From assembly GCA_019694145.1 (NCBI GenBank), contig JAIBCJ010000008.1, forward strand, positions 1-39,500: 39,500 nucleotides of DNA, written 5' to 3'. The translations under genes were made by a program, and so were the position numbers. Below are positions 39,414-39,500 of this stretch, piece after piece; the stretch's first letter is position 1, and every line of letters begins with the position of its first letter. The notes under the pieces were generated by a model that worked only from the letters and a program-made list of their open reading frames with translations, had not been told where the DNA came from and ran no database searches. The DNA is from Solirubrobacterales bacterium (GTDB taxonomy: Bacteria > Actinomycetota > Thermoleophilia > Solirubrobacterales > 70-9).

Positions 39414-39453
39414 AACCAAACTCGTTCGAAAGGGTGGCCCGAAACGTCGTCGG
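39374..39453. repeat. 18-bp direct repeat
   Basis: GGCCCGAAACGTCGTCGG at 39374-39391 (inside the loop of the preceding hairpin) and again at 39436-39453. Past 39336 no gene is seen to the window end (165 bp). Confidence 0.7.
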
Positions 39454-39500
39454 CGGGCACTCCCGCAACCAGGTCGCCCGGGCATCTCGATTGTCCGACC

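Overview
The window is high-GC and gene-dense, and reads as chromosome from a Gram-positive actinobacterium. The gene content (coenzyme F420 synthesis with a fused FbiC, actinobacterial-type ethylmalonyl-CoA enzymes, VKOR/DsbA oxidative folding, collagen-like and Lys/Arg-rich secreted proteins) fits deep-branching Actinobacteria such as Thermoleophilia/Solirubrobacterales. That placement is inference. No rRNA, tRNA, CRISPR array, phage or insertion sequence was seen. The main layer of non-coding structure is a set of intergenic hairpin repeats.

Layout. 0-3 kb (mostly minus strand): the first codons of a Rossmann dehydrogenase, small secreted and NTF2-like proteins, a collagen-like surface protein, then an HMG-CoA lyase/FlK-like thioesterase pair. 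3.1-10 kb: F420 block, with a tightly packed plus-strand operon npdG-fbiA(cofD)-fbiD(cofC)-cofE, a RibD-like reductase, then on the minus strand fbiC and a zinc alcohol dehydrogenase. 10-15.7 kb: cupredoxin lipoprotein, paired CrcB/Fluc fluoride channel subunits, an aquaporin, two small unknowns, YgfZ, a PlsC-type acyltransferase and a lipoprotein.

15.7-28.8 kb holds the core enzymes of the ethylmalonyl-CoA (EMC) pathway of acetyl-CoA assimilation: crotonyl-CoA carboxylase/reductase (ccr), ethylmalonyl-CoA mutase (ecm), an acyl-CoA dehydrogenase fitting methylsuccinyl-CoA dehydrogenase (mcd), a MaoC protein fitting mesaconyl-CoA hydratase (mch) and a Chloroflexus-type malyl/methylmalyl-CoA lyase (mcl). 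A disulfide-forming cassette (two VKOR paralogues plus a membrane-anchored DsbA) sits between ecm and mch. The epimerase and the malyl-CoA thioesterase are not in the window. Further right are three coupled secreted hydrolase genes (28.9-32.2 kb), trpB2, a purine nucleoside phosphorylase that looks like the methylthioinosine type, GTP-dependent PEP carboxykinase, and an acyl-CoA synthetase pair (SucC/SucD-like) coupled to a tiny ferredoxin-like protein. PEPCK and the SucCD-like enzyme fit the C4-acid output of the EMC pathway.

Two genome-scale signals stand out. First, fifteen genes have a TANNNT hexamer ending 6-9 nt before the start codon and no convincing Shine-Dalgarno sequence at normal spacing. 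This is the pattern of leaderless transcription, and it was used here to choose starts. Second, several families of dispersed intergenic hairpins occur, one with paired compensatory changes between copies; they lie mostly at 3' ends of genes, with one ahead of ccr.
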